Assembly: GCA_002083515.1 (NCBI GenBank) | Contig: LWDN01000035.1 | Coordinates: 4,778 to 68,777 of the forward strand | Source: Proteobacteria bacterium HN_bin10 | Lineage (GTDB): Bacteria; Pseudomonadota; Alphaproteobacteria; Caulobacterales; Aquidulcibacteraceae | DNA: 64,000 bases | Direction: 5' to 3' | Shown here: one piece after another, positions 39,753-49,654 of the stretch | Layout: every line of letters begins with the position of its first letter | Position numbering within the stretch: position 1 is the first letter of the stretch | Translations under genes and position numbers: made by a program | The notes under the pieces: generated by a model | The model's database searches: none | Told to the model about the DNA's origin: nothing | What the model saw: only the letters and a program-made list of their open reading frames with translations

Positions 39753-42491
39753 ATGGTCACAACCGCGGAAAGACCAGCGCCTGGCGCGGGCGGCGCACTG
39801 TGGATGAGCACGATCGCATTCACCACGTGCTTCGCGGTTTGGACCATCTTTTCGATCCTCGGCGTGCAGATCAAACAGGATCTGGGCCTGACCGAAACGC
39901 AGTTCGGCTTGCTGATCGGCACGCCGATCCTGACCGGCTCGCTCATCCGCCTGTTCTTGGGCGTCTGGACGGACCAGATTGGCGGGCGCATCGTCTATGC
40001 CGGCGTCATGCTCGCGGCGGCGGCGGCGACCTTTCTGCTATCTTATGCGGAGACATATCCGCAGTTCTTGCTGGCGGCGCTTGGCGTAGGGATCGCCGGC
40101 GGCTCGTTCGCCGTGGGGATTACCTACGTCTCGAAATTCTATCCGCAGAAACAACAGGGCACGGCGCTCGGGATATTCGGCGCCGGCAATGTCGGCGCTG
40201 CGGTGACGAAGTTCGCGGCGCCGGTGGTGCTGGCGGCAATGGGCTGGGAGGCGGTGGCGCAGATCTGGGCGGCGGGTCTTGTCGTCATGGCCGTCGTCTT
40301 CTTCTTGACGACCAAAGACGACCCCGATCTTCAGGCCCGGCGCGAGACGGGAGTCAAACCGCGTTCGCTCGCCGAGCAATTCGAACCGCTCAAGAATATC
40401 CAAGTTTGGCGCTTTTCGCTCTATTATTTCTTCGTCTTCGGCGCCTTCGTGGCGCTGGCGCTGTGGCTGCCGCGCTATCTGATCGGCGCCTACGGCTTCG
40501 ACCTGAAGACTGCTGGCATGATCGCCGCCGCGTATTCGATCCCGGCCTCGCTCTTCCGCATCTACGGCGGCCATCTGTCGGATAAGGTTGGCGCGCGCAA
40601 GGTGATGTACTGGACGTTCCTCGTCTCAATGGCGGCGACGTTCGTCCTTTCCTATCCGGCGACCACATACATTGTCGACGGCATTGAAGGTCCGATCCAG
40701 TTTCGCTTCGCGCTCGGACCTATCGGTTTCATCGTTGTCGCCTTCGTGCTCGGCTTCTTCATGAGCTTGGGCAAGGCCGCCGTCTTCAAGCACATCCCGA
40801 TTTACTACCCCAAGGACGTCGGCGCGGTTGGCGGACTTGTGGGCATGATCGGCGGTCTCGGCGGCTTCGTTCTGCCCATCCTCTTCGGCATGCTGAACGA
40901 TCTCACCGGCGTCTGGACCAGCTGCTTCATGTTGCTGTTCCTGATCGTTTCCGTTTCGTTGTTGTGGATGCACTTCGCCATCCTGCACATGGAGCGCGAG
41001 GCAGCCGCGAAGTCGCTGGAAGGCTTGCCGCAGCTGCCGGAAATGCAGCCGATCCATACGCCGAAGCAGGCCGAAGCGCTTGCGCCGAAGCTGATCGAGG
41101 ATTGGCGTCCGGAGGACGCGGACTTCTGGGCGAACACCGGTAAGGCCGTCGCCAATCGGAATCTGTGGCTGTCGATTCCGGCCCTGCTGCTCTCGTTCGC
41201 GGTCTGGATGGTTTGGTCGATCGTGGTGGCGAAGCTGCCAAGCATTGGCTTCGACTACGATACCGACCAGCTCTTCTGGCTGGCGGCGCTGCCGGGGCTT
41301 TCCGGCGCGACTCTGCGCATCTTCTACAGCTTCATGGTCCCGGTGTTCGGCGGCCGTCTCTGGACGACAATCACCACCTGGTCGCTGCTTGCGCCTGCGC
41401 TCGGCATCGGCTTCGCCGTGCAGAACCCGGAGACGCCCTATTGGGTGATGCTCGCACTGGCGCTGCTCTGCGGCTTCGGCGGCGGCAATTTCGCGTCATC
41501 GATGTCGAACATCTCGTTCTTCTTTCCGAAACGCGAAAAGGGCAACGCGCTGGCGCTCAATGCCGGCCTCGGCAATCTCGGCGTGAGCGTCATGCAATTC
41601 ATCGTGCCGATCATCATCACGATGGGCGTGTTCGGCGCGCTGGGGGGCGAAGCGCAGGTGACCGCGGAGGGCGAGCGCCTGTTTCTGCAGAACGCCGGCT
41701 TCATCTGGGTTCCGTTCATCGTCGCCAGCGCGTTCGCGGCATGGTTCGGCATGAACGACCTTTCGACCGCCAAGGCCTCGTTCGCCGATCAAGCGGTCAT
41801 CTTCAGGCGCGCGCAGAATTGGATCATGTGCTGGCTCTACACCGGCACGTTCGGCTCGTTCATCGGCTATTCCGCGGCGTTCCCGCTGCTGACCAAGACG
41901 CAGTTCCCCGATGTGAATGTGCTGCAGATCGCTTTCCTCGGGCCGCTGGTGGGCGCGGTGTCGCGGTCGCTGACCGGCTGGGTGTCGGACAAGTACGGCG
42001 GCGCCAAGGTCACGCTGGCGGTGTTCGCGCTGATGATGCTGGGCACGGTCGGCGTGCTCTACTTCCTGGCGGCGAAGGATCAACCAGGGGCGTTCGCCGG
42101 TTTCTTCGCGTCGTTCATGGTGCTGTTCTTCGCCAGCGGGGTCGGCAACGCGTCGACGTTCCAGATGATCCCCGCGATCATGCGCAAGGAAGTGGCGCGG
42201 CTTGAGCCGCAGCTGTCGCCGGCGGATCAGATCAAGCAGGCGGAGAAGGAAAGCGCGGCGATCACCGGCTTTACCTCGGCGATCGCAGCCTACGGCGCGT
42301 TCTTTATCCCGAAGAGCTTTGGCTTCTCCATCAGCGCGACGGGCGGAGCGGAAGCGGCGCTCTACGGCTTCCTTGCCTTCTATGTCTCTTGCCTCGCGAT
42401 CACTTGGTGGGTGTACGCGCGGCCGGGCGGGCTTCTGTTCGATGTCGAGAACGCGCGCCGCGCCTCGTCCAATCCCGCCATCGTTCAATAA
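39753..42491 (+). CDS. narK: Fused NarK1-NarK2 nitrate/nitrite transporter
   Basis: 912 residues, two complete MFS NarK modules of about 12 helices each. Module 1 (about 1-430) has TFILGVQIKQDLGLTETQ-type TM1, GIAGGSFAVGITYVSKFYP and a typical nitrate signature. Module 2 (about 470-905) has FSYDTDQLFW..PGLSGATLRI and GFGGGNFASSMSNISFFFP with the nitrate-signature Gly-rich stretch. NarK1 is a nitrate/proton symporter and NarK2 a nitrate/nitrite exchanger; together they start respiration and then remove nitrite. The ATG at 39753 follows GGGGCGAAG. It is first gene of the nar operon, 9 bp before narG. Confidence 0.95.
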   Translation: MVTTAERPAPGAGGALWMSTIAFTTCFAVWTIFSILGVQIKQDLGLTETQFGLLIGTPILTGSLIRLFLGVWTDQIGGRIVYAGVMLAAAAATFLLSYAETYPQFLLAALGVGIAGGSFAVGITYVSKFYPQKQQGTALGIFGAGNVGAAVTKFAAPVVLAAMGWEAVAQIWAAGLVVMAVVFFLTTKDDPDLQARRETGVKPRSLAEQFEPLKNIQVWRFSLYYFFVFGAFVALALWLPRYLIGAYGFDLKTAGMIAAAYSIPASLFRIYGGHLSDKVGARKVMYWTFLVSMAATFVLSYPATTYIVDGIEGPIQFRFALGPIGFIVVAFVLGFFMSLGKAAVFKHIPIYYPKDVGAVGGLVGMIGGLGGFVLPILFGMLNDLTGVWTSCFMLLFLIVSVSLLWMHFAILHMEREAAAKSLEGLPQLPEMQPIHTPKQAEALAPKLIEDWRPEDADFWANTGKAVANRNLWLSIPALLLSFAVWMVWSIVVAKLPSIGFDYDTDQLFWLAALPGLSGATLRIFYSFMVPVFGGRLWTTITTWSLLAPALGIGFAVQNPETPYWVMLALALLCGFGGGNFASSMSNISFFFPKREKGNALALNAGLGNLGVSVMQFIVPIIITMGVFGALGGEAQVTAEGERLFLQNAGFIWVPFIVASAFAAWFGMNDLSTAKASFADQAVIFRRAQNWIMCWLYTGTFGSFIGYSAAFPLLTKTQFPDVNVLQIAFLGPLVGAVSRSLTGWVSDKYGGAKVTLAVFALMMLGTVGVLYFLAAKDQPGAFAGFFASFMVLFFASGVGNASTFQMIPAIMRKEVARLEPQLSPADQIKQAEKESAAITGFTSAIAAYGAFFIPKSFGFSISATGGAEAALYGFLAFYVSCLAITWWVYARPGGLLFDVENARRASSNPAIVQ

Positions 42492-42500
42492 GGACTCACA

Positions 42501-45500
42501 ATGAGCCACGTCCTCGATCGCCTGCTGTTCTTCACACGCAAGACCGAGACCTTTGCGAACGGTCACGGCGTGATGAACAACGAAGACCGCACCTGGGAGG
42601 AGGCCTATCGCCATCGCTGGCAGCACGACAAGATCGTGCGCTCCACCCACGGCGCCAATTGCACCGGCTCGTGCTCGTGGAAGATCTACGTCAAGGGCGG
42701 CATCGTCACCTGGGAGACGCAGCAGACCGATTATCCGCGCACGCGGCCCGACCTGCCCAACCATGAGCCCCGCGGCTGTTCGCGTGGGGCGTCGTACTCC
42801 TGGTACCTCTACTCATCCAACCGCGTGAAATACCCGCTGGTTCGCGCACGGCTGGTGAAATTGTGGCGCGAAGCGCGCGCAAGCAAAGCGCCGATCGCGG
42901 CATGGGCGTCGATCGTCGAGGACGAAGCGAAGCGCAAATCCTATATGACGCGCCGCGGCGGCGGCGGCTTCGTCCGCGCCAAGTGGGATGAAGTTACCGA
43001 GATCATCGCCGCGGCGAACGCCTACACAGTGAAGAAGTGGGGGCCGGATCGTGTGTTCGGCTTCTCGCCGATTCCCGCGATGTCGATGATTTCGTACGCG
43101 GCGGGTGCGCGCTATCTGCAATTGCTCGGCGGCGCCTGCGGTTCTTTCTACGATTGGTATTGCGATTTGCCGCCGGCCAGCCCGCAAACTTGGGGCGAAC
43201 AGACCGACGTGCCCGAGAGCGCGGATTGGTACAATTCCGGCTTTATTATTGTCTGGGGCTCGAATGTGCCGCAGACGCGCACGCCCGACGCGCACTTCTA
43301 CACCGAGGTGCGTTACAAAGGCACGAAGTCGGTCGTCATCAGCCCGGACTATTCAGAGGCTTCGAAATTCGCCGACCTGTGGATTAGCGTGAAGCAGGGC
43401 ACGGACGCAGCGCTGGCGATGGCCATGGGCCATGTGGTGCTCACCGAGTTCCATCGCGATCGCGAAGTGCCGTACTTCCGCGACTATGTGCGCAAGTACT
43501 CCGACATGCCGTTGCTCGTGCGCCTGGTCGCGAAGGATGGCGCCTATGTTCCGGAGCGATTGCTGCGCGCCTCGGATTTTGCCGACAATCTGGGGCAGGC
43601 GAATAATCCGGACTGGAAAACCGTTTCTGTCGATGAGACGTCGGGCGAGATCGTTGTGCCGTCGGGCGCCATCGGCTTTCGCTGGGGCGAACAGGGCAAG
43701 TGGAACCTTGAGGAGAAGGATGCGACCGGTCGCGACGTAAAGCTGCGCCTCGGGCTCAAGGGCGCGCATGATCGGGTCGCAGAAGTGCTCTTCCCATACT
43801 TCGCCAACACTGCGTCGAACGGCTTCGCATCGACCGATCACCCGAGCACGCTCAAGCGCAACATCCCGGTGAAGAAGTTGGCGCTGAAGGACGGCGATGC
43901 GTTGGTCGCCAGCATCTACGATCTGTTTCTTGCCAATTACGGCGTCGATCAAGGATTGGGCGGCGAGCATCTGCCCAAGAGCTTCGACGATCTCGAGCCA
44001 TACACGCCCGCCTGGGCCGAGGCTGTGACCAGTGTTCCGCGTGCGCAGATCATCGCCACCGCCCGCGGCTTTGCCTCGAACGCGGAGAAGACCAATGGCC
44101 GTTCGATGATCATCATCGGCGCCGCGATGAACCATTGGTATCACATGGATATGAATTACCGGGGGGTGATCAACCTTCTGGTGATGTGCGGCTGCGTCGG
44201 CCAGTCCGGCGGCGGCTGGTCGCACTATGTGGGTCAGGAAAAATTGCGGCCGCAATCGGGCTGGGCGCCCATCGCCTTCGCGTTGGATTGGATCAGGCCG
44301 CCGCGGCAGCAGAATTCGACGAGCTTCTTCTACGCGCACACCGATCAATGGCGCTACGAAACGCTTGACGTCGATGAATTGTTATCGCCGACCGCGCCTG
44401 AGGGCGCGTGGGGTCAGACCTTCATCGACTACAACGCCAAGGCCGAGCGCCTGGGCTGGCTGCCATCGACGCCGGCGCTCAAGCTCAATCCGCTCGAAGT
44501 GTGCCGGCGCGCGAAAGCGGAAGGCATGGACGCGAAGGCGTACGCCGTGCGCGAGCTTTCGGCGAAGCGGCTCGAAATGAGCTGCATGGACCCAGACGCG
44601 CCGGAAAACTTCCCGCGCAACATGTTCGTGTGGCGCTCGAATCTGCTGGGTTCGTCAGGCAAGGGTCACGAATATTTCCTGAAGCATCTGCTCGGCACGT
44701 CCCACGGCGTCATGGGCAAGGATTTGGGCGCGGATGGTCGCCGCAAGCCCGTCGATGTGAAGTGGCGCGAGCAGGGGCCGGAGGGCAAGCTCGATCTTCT
44801 CGTCACCATCGATTTTCGCATGAGCACGACGGCGGTCTATTCCGACATCGTGCTGCCGACGGCGACCTGGTACGAGAAGAACGATCTCAATACTTCCGAC
44901 ATGCATCCTTTCATTCATCCGCTGACAGCGGCGGTGGACCCGGCGTGGGAATGCCGTTCGGATTGGGACATATTCAAAGGCATCGCCAAGAAATTCTCCG
45001 AAGTGGCGCCGGAAGCCTTGGGCGTGGAGCAGGATCTGGTGTTGGCGCCGATCCAGCACGACAGCCCGGCGGAACTCGCGCAAGGACCGGAGCCGAAGGA
45101 TTGGTGGAAAGGCGAGTGCGAACTGGTTCCCGGCAAGACCGGTCCGAACATGGTCGTCGTCGAGCGCGACTATCCCAACCTCTACAAGCGCTTCACCGCC
45201 CTCGGCCCGCTGATGACGAAGGTCGGCAATGGCGGCAAAGGCTTGGCGTGGAACACCGAGCACGAAGTGGAGGCGCTGGGCAAGTTGAACGGCGTCGTCG
45301 CTGAAGAGGGCGCCACCAAGGGCTTGCCGCGGATCGAAACCGACATCGACGCCTGCGAAGCGGTGTTGATGCTGGCGCCGGAAACCAACGGCGAAGTGGC
45401 GGTCAAATCCTGGGAAGCTCTCGGCAAACAGACGGGCCGTGAGCACACCCATCTCGCTCTCCCGAAGGAAGACGAGAAAATCCGCTTCCGCGATGTCGTG

Positions 45501-46241
45501 GCGCAGCCGCGCAAAATCATCTCGTCGCCCATCTGGTCGGGGCTCGAGAGCGAGAAGGTCTGCTACAACGCCGGCTACACCAACGTGCACGAACTGATCC
45601 CGTGGCGCACGCTGACGGGCCGCCAGCAGCTCTACCAGGATCACTCGTGGATGCGGGCGTTCGGCGAGCAGCTCTGCGTGTACAAGCCCCCGGTCGATTT
45701 GAAGACGATCGATCCGGTGCGGGGCCGCAAGCCCAACGGCGAGAAAGAGATCGTGCTTAACTTCATCACTCCGCACCAGAAATGGGGCATCCACTCCACC
45801 TACACCGACAATCTGATGATGCTGACGCTCAATCGCGGCGGTCCGGTTGTGTGGCTCTCCGAGGTCGACGCCAAGAAAGCGGGCATCGTCGATAACGATT
45901 GGGTCGAGGCGTTCAATGCGAACGGCGCGCTGACGGCGCGCGCGGTGGTCTCTCAGCGCATGCGTGAAGGCACGGTCTTCATGTATCACGCGCAAGAGAA
46001 GATCGTGAACACGCCAGGCTCGGAGATGACCGGCCAACGGGGCGGCATCCACAACTCGGTGACGCGCGCGGTGTTGAAGCCGACGCACATGATCGGCGGT
46101 TACGCGCAGCTTGCCTACGGCTTCAACTATTATGGAACCGTCGGCTGCAATCGTGACGAGTTCGTTCTCGTGCGCAAGATGAACAAGGTCGATTGGCTCG
46201 AACGGCCGAGACCCCAAGATCGCGTGGGAGGCGGCCAATGA
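42501..46241 (+). CDS. narG: Respiratory nitrate reductase alpha subunit NarG
   Basis: 1246 residues. FS0 iron-sulphur ligands H50, C54, C58 and C93 (STHGANCTGSCSW; EPRGCSRGAS) and the molybdenum ligand D222 (YDWYCDLPPASP) match the well-known NarG positions. It reduces nitrate at the bis-MGD cofactor on the cytosolic side and receives electrons from NarH. There is no twin-arginine signal of exported type, consistent with the inward-facing enzyme. The stop overlaps the narH start (ATGA). Confidence 0.98.
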   Translation: MSHVLDRLLFFTRKTETFANGHGVMNNEDRTWEEAYRHRWQHDKIVRSTHGANCTGSCSWKIYVKGGIVTWETQQTDYPRTRPDLPNHEPRGCSRGASYSWYLYSSNRVKYPLVRARLVKLWREARASKAPIAAWASIVEDEAKRKSYMTRRGGGGFVRAKWDEVTEIIAAANAYTVKKWGPDRVFGFSPIPAMSMISYAAGARYLQLLGGACGSFYDWYCDLPPASPQTWGEQTDVPESADWYNSGFIIVWGSNVPQTRTPDAHFYTEVRYKGTKSVVISPDYSEASKFADLWISVKQGTDAALAMAMGHVVLTEFHRDREVPYFRDYVRKYSDMPLLVRLVAKDGAYVPERLLRASDFADNLGQANNPDWKTVSVDETSGEIVVPSGAIGFRWGEQGKWNLEEKDATGRDVKLRLGLKGAHDRVAEVLFPYFANTASNGFASTDHPSTLKRNIPVKKLALKDGDALVASIYDLFLANYGVDQGLGGEHLPKSFDDLEPYTPAWAEAVTSVPRAQIIATARGFASNAEKTNGRSMIIIGAAMNHWYHMDMNYRGVINLLVMCGCVGQSGGGWSHYVGQEKLRPQSGWAPIAFALDWIRPPRQQNSTSFFYAHTDQWRYETLDVDELLSPTAPEGAWGQTFIDYNAKAERLGWLPSTPALKLNPLEVCRRAKAEGMDAKAYAVRELSAKRLEMSCMDPDAPENFPRNMFVWRSNLLGSSGKGHEYFLKHLLGTSHGVMGKDLGADGRRKPVDVKWREQGPEGKLDLLVTIDFRMSTTAVYSDIVLPTATWYEKNDLNTSDMHPFIHPLTAAVDPAWECRSDWDIFKGIAKKFSEVAPEALGVEQDLVLAPIQHDSPAELAQGPEPKDWWKGECELVPGKTGPNMVVVERDYPNLYKRFTALGPLMTKVGNGGKGLAWNTEHEVEALGKLNGVVAEEGATKGLPRIETDIDACEAVLMLAPETNGEVAVKSWEALGKQTGREHTHLALPKEDEKIRFRDVVAQPRKIISSPIWSGLESEKVCYNAGYTNVHELIPWRTLTGRQQLYQDHSWMRAFGEQLCVYKPPVDLKTIDPVRGRKPNGEKEIVLNFITPHQKWGIHSTYTDNLMMLTLNRGGPVVWLSEVDAKKAGIVDNDWVEAFNANGALTARAVVSQRMREGTVFMYHAQEKIVNTPGSEMTGQRGGIHNSVTRAVLKPTHMIGGYAQLAYGFNYYGTVGCNRDEFVLVRKMNKVDWLERPRPQDRVGGGQ

Positions 46242-47758
46242 AAGTCCGCGCTCAGATCGGCATGGTGCTTAATCTGGACAAGTGCATCGGCTGCCATACG
46301 TGCTCGGTCACGTGCAAGAACGTCTGGACCAATCGCGAGGGCGTCGAATACGCATGGTTCAACAATGTCGAGACCAAGCCCGGCGTTGGCTATCCGCGCG
46401 ACTGGGAAAATCAGCAGCGTTGGAAGGGCGGCTGGGTCAAGAAGCCTGATGGCCGCATCGAGCCGCGCATCGGCGCGAAGTGGCGGATCCTGGCGAAGAT
46501 TTTCGCCAACCCGGATTTGCCCGAGATCGACGATTACTATGAGCCGTTCGACTTCGATTACAATCACCTGCAAACGGCGCCCGAACTGCAGGCTTTCCCC
46601 ACCGCGCGCCCGCGTTCGCAGATCACCGGCGAGCGGATGGAGAAGATCGAGTGGGGGCCCAATTGGGAGGAAATCCTCGGCGGAGAGTTCGCCAAGCGCT
46701 CAAAGGACCAGAACTTCGAAGGCGTGCAGAAGGAGATGTACGGCGCCTTCGAAAACACGTTCATGATGTATCTGCCGCGGCTTTGCGAGCACTGCCTCAA
46801 CCCGGCGTGCGTCGCGTCATGCCCGTCCGGCGCCATCTACAAACGCGACGAAGATGGCATCGTTTTGATCGACCAGGACAAGTGCCGCGGTTGGCGCATG
46901 TGCGTCACCGGCTGTCCCTATAAGAAGATTTACTACAATTGGTCGAGCGGCAAGTCGGAGAAGTGCATCTTCTGCTATCCGCGCATCGAGGATGGTCAGC
47001 CGACTGTGTGCTCGGAGACGTGCGTCGGCCGCATTCGCTATCTCGGCGTCATTCTCTATGACGCGGATCGCGTCGAAGCGGCTGCGAAGGCAGACGACAA
47101 GGACCTCTATCAGAGTCAACTCGACATCTTTCTCGATCCGCACGATCCCAAAGTGATCGCGCAGGCCCGCGCCGATGGCGTGCCGGAAGCTTGGCTTGAG
47201 GCGGCGAAGAAGAGCCCGGTTTACAAGATGGCGATCGACTGGAAGGTCGCGTTCCCATTGCACCCGGAATACCGGACGCTGCCGATGGTGTGGTACATTC
47301 CCCCGCTCTCGCCGATCCAGGCAGCGGCGGCGACCGGCGCAATCGAGAACGACGGCGTCATGCCCGACGTGAAGTCGTTGCGCATCCCGGTGAAGTATCT
47401 CGCCAACCTGCTGACCGCAGGCGACGAGAAGCCGGTCGTGACGGCGCTGGAACGCATGCTCGCAATGCGCGCCTACATGCGCGCCAAGAGCATCGAGGGC
47501 GTGGTGGACGCCAAGATCGCCGAACGCGTCGGACTGACGCCGGCGCTGATCGAAGACATGTACCAGATCATGGCGATCGCGAATTACGAGGATCGCTTTG
47601 TCATTCCGTCGACGCACCGCGAAGGCGCGGAGGATGCTTACCACATGCGCGGCGCGACCGGATTTGCGTTCGGCAACCAAGCCTCGGGCGGACGCTCCGA
47701 GGTGGGTCTGTTCGGCGCGAACCGTAAACGTCCCGCCAAACAAGAGATGGGGAGTTGA
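46238..47758 (+). CDS. narH: Respiratory nitrate reductase beta subunit NarH
   Basis: 506 residues. Four cysteine groups bind the clusters: CIGCHTCSVTCKNVW, CEHCLNPACVASC, CRGWRMCVTGC (Trp in place of the second Cys gives the 3Fe-4S centre) and CIFCYPRIEDGQPTVCSETC. It carries electrons from NarI to NarG. The N-terminus begins MKVRAQIGMVLNLDKC as in other NarH proteins. Confidence 0.98.
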   Translation: MKVRAQIGMVLNLDKCIGCHTCSVTCKNVWTNREGVEYAWFNNVETKPGVGYPRDWENQQRWKGGWVKKPDGRIEPRIGAKWRILAKIFANPDLPEIDDYYEPFDFDYNHLQTAPELQAFPTARPRSQITGERMEKIEWGPNWEEILGGEFAKRSKDQNFEGVQKEMYGAFENTFMMYLPRLCEHCLNPACVASCPSGAIYKRDEDGIVLIDQDKCRGWRMCVTGCPYKKIYYNWSSGKSEKCIFCYPRIEDGQPTVCSETCVGRIRYLGVILYDADRVEAAAKADDKDLYQSQLDIFLDPHDPKVIAQARADGVPEAWLEAAKKSPVYKMAIDWKVAFPLHPEYRTLPMVWYIPPLSPIQAAAATGAIENDGVMPDVKSLRIPVKYLANLLTAGDEKPVVTALERMLAMRAYMRAKSIEGVVDAKIAERVGLTPALIEDMYQIMAIANYEDRFVIPSTHREGAEDAYHMRGATGFAFGNQASGGRSEVGLFGANRKRPAKQEMGS

Positions 47759-47763
47759 TCGCC

Positions 47764-48438
47764 ATGGCGCGAACCTACAAGGCCCTTGCGCTGTTACTGT
47801 CCTACCCGGAGGAAGCCTATCGATCGTTGTATCCAACGGCGCTGGAGGTCATTGCGGATGAGGGCATGCTGCCGCGGGGCGACAAGCTGAAGCGCCTCGC
47901 CGACGAACTGGCGCGCGAGGACATCCTCGATCTGCAAGCCCGCTACGTGCAATTGTTCGATCGCAGCCGCCACTTGTCTTTGCATCTCTACGAGCACGTG
48001 CATGGCGAAAGCCGCGATCGCGGCCAAGCGATGGTGGAGCTGAGCAAACTCTACGCCACGCGCGGCGTGGTGCTGAGCGCCCACGAATTGCCGGATCATC
48101 TGCCGGTGTTCTTGGAGTTTCTTTCGCTGCTCGAACCGCGCGAAGCGGCGGCTCTCCTCGGCGAAGCAGTTCACGTGATCACGGCTTTGCGCGATCGCCT
48201 GAAGAAGCGGCGCTCGCCGTATGCGGCGATCTTCGCGGCTTTGATTGAGTTGGCGGACACGAACGCCGATCCCGCCGCGCTCCAGGCGCTGTTGGCCGAA
48301 CCGGAAGACGATCCCGACGATCTCGCCGCGCTCGACCGCGCCTGGGCCGAAGAGCCTGTGAGTTTTGGACCCGAGCAAGCGGGCGGGTGCCCGCAAGCCC
48401 GCGAGATGCTCTCTAGAATGGGGGAAACGGCAGCATGA
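47764..48438 (+). CDS. narJ: Nitrate reductase assembly chaperone NarJ
   Basis: 224 residues, all-helical TorD/NarJ family. The LSYPEEAYRSLYPTALEVI start, the middle SLHLYEHVHGESRDRGQAMVEL and LPDHLPVFLEFLSLL are diagnostic. It binds the NarG N-terminus and holds it for molybdenum-cofactor loading and membrane docking. It overlaps the next gene (porin) by ATGA, not narI as in most operons. Confidence 0.96.
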   Translation: MARTYKALALLLSYPEEAYRSLYPTALEVIADEGMLPRGDKLKRLADELAREDILDLQARYVQLFDRSRHLSLHLYEHVHGESRDRGQAMVELSKLYATRGVVLSAHELPDHLPVFLEFLSLLEPREAAALLGEAVHVITALRDRLKKRRSPYAAIFAALIELADTNADPAALQALLAEPEDDPDDLAALDRAWAEEPVSFGPEQAGGCPQAREMLSRMGETAA

Positions 48439-49643
48439 CCAGTATGGCGAAAGGCGGCGTCGCCGCAGCCGCGCTCGCGGGCGTGTTCCTGTGCGCGCCA
48501 GCGGCGATGGCGCAACAACAGGCGGCCAGCGGCGGCGATCTGATTGTCGATGCCCGCTTGCGGTACGAACACGTCGAGCAAGATGGGTTGATAGACGCAG
48601 ACGCGGTGACGCTGCGCCTGCGCCTCGGCTACGAGCAGGAAGTGTTCGATCACTTCAAAATTCTCGGAGAAGTGGAGGGCGTCGCGCTGCTCGAAGACGA
48701 CTTCGCGGATACGGTGCGGACCCGCCCCGGACAGGCCATTGTGCTCGATCCGGAGGCGCTGGAGATTAACCGACTGCAGGCGCAATGGACGCATGACGGC
48801 CTTACAGCAACGCTCGGACGTCAGCGCATTATTCTTAACAATGCGCGTTTCGTCGGCAATGTCGGCTTCCGTCAGAACGAGCAGACTTTCGACGCGCTGC
48901 GTCTGGCGCATCGGGCTAACGACCGTCTTTCCTTCAACTACATCTACATCGATCGGGTTAGGCGCATCCTGGGCGATGATAGCCCGAACGGAGAGTGGCG
49001 CAGCGACTCTCACATCGGGCAAGTCGATCTCAAGACAGGGTTCGGGGACTTCTCCGGCTATGGCTTGCTGCTCGACTTCGATAACGCGGCCGCGCAATCG
49101 AGTCAGACGTATGGCCTGCGCTGGACCCGAATCATCGCGACCGATCCCTATCGCTTCAATCTCGGCGCCGAGTTCGCGGCCCAAAGCGACTACGGAAACA
49201 ATCCGGCGGCGTTCGAAAACAATTACTACGCCGCAAGCGCCGGCGTGCAACGCGGGCCTTGGCGGGTGAGCGTTGGCGCCGAAGTGTTGGAAGGCGATGG
49301 CGCGCGCGGCTTCTCCACGCCCCTGGCGACGCTGCACGCGTTCCAAGGCTGGGCGGATGTGTTTCTCACAACGCCGCCGGAAGGCGTCCGCGACCTGAAC
49401 GGCGCCGTGTCGTGGACGGATGAGTCTTTGGCCCTCGGACGCTCGCTTACCCTGACGGGCCGATATCATGACTTCGCATCCGACGACGGCGACGCGGACT
49501 TCGGTTCGGAGTTCGACGCCGTGGCGAGCTGGCGGCTCAACGAACGTTGGGCGCTGGAAGCGAAGGCGGCGTTCTTCGATGGCGAAGATCCGCGGTTTGC
49601 CGACCGGGACAAGATCTGGCTCGCGGTCGAGTTCAGCCTATAG
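48435..49643 (+). CDS. Outer-membrane porin-like beta-barrel protein inside the nar operon
   Basis: 402 residues. Signal peptide to about residue 26 (LAGVFLCAPAAMAQQ). The body is alternating amphipathic strands: DARLRYEHVEQDGL, VTLRLRLGYEQEVFDHFKILGEVEGVALLEDDF, LGRQRIILNNARFVGNVGFRQNEQTFDALRL, and it ends in a C-terminal Phe-containing strand (VEFSL). It resembles alginate-export/AlgE-type porins. Its start overlaps the narJ stop and narI follows 11 bp later, so it must be co-expressed. It may pass nitrate and nitrite across the outer membrane, an inference from position. Confidence 0.78.
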   Translation: MTSMAKGGVAAAALAGVFLCAPAAMAQQQAASGGDLIVDARLRYEHVEQDGLIDADAVTLRLRLGYEQEVFDHFKILGEVEGVALLEDDFADTVRTRPGQAIVLDPEALEINRLQAQWTHDGLTATLGRQRIILNNARFVGNVGFRQNEQTFDALRLAHRANDRLSFNYIYIDRVRRILGDDSPNGEWRSDSHIGQVDLKTGFGDFSGYGLLLDFDNAAAQSSQTYGLRWTRIIATDPYRFNLGAEFAAQSDYGNNPAAFENNYYAASAGVQRGPWRVSVGAEVLEGDGARGFSTPLATLHAFQGWADVFLTTPPEGVRDLNGAVSWTDESLALGRSLTLTGRYHDFASDDGDADFGSEFDAVASWRLNERWALEAKAAFFDGEDPRFADRDKIWLAVEFSL

Positions 49644-49654
49644 GAGATGGATGC

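Noticed and set aside
41496..42764. Minus-strand open frame crossing narK and narG
   Set aside because: It spans two plus-strand genes that are certain; composition is that of an antisense frame.
44655..46238. Long minus-strand open frame opposite narG
   Set aside because: Antisense of a confidently assigned gene, rich in Arg, His and Asp, no domain or start signals.
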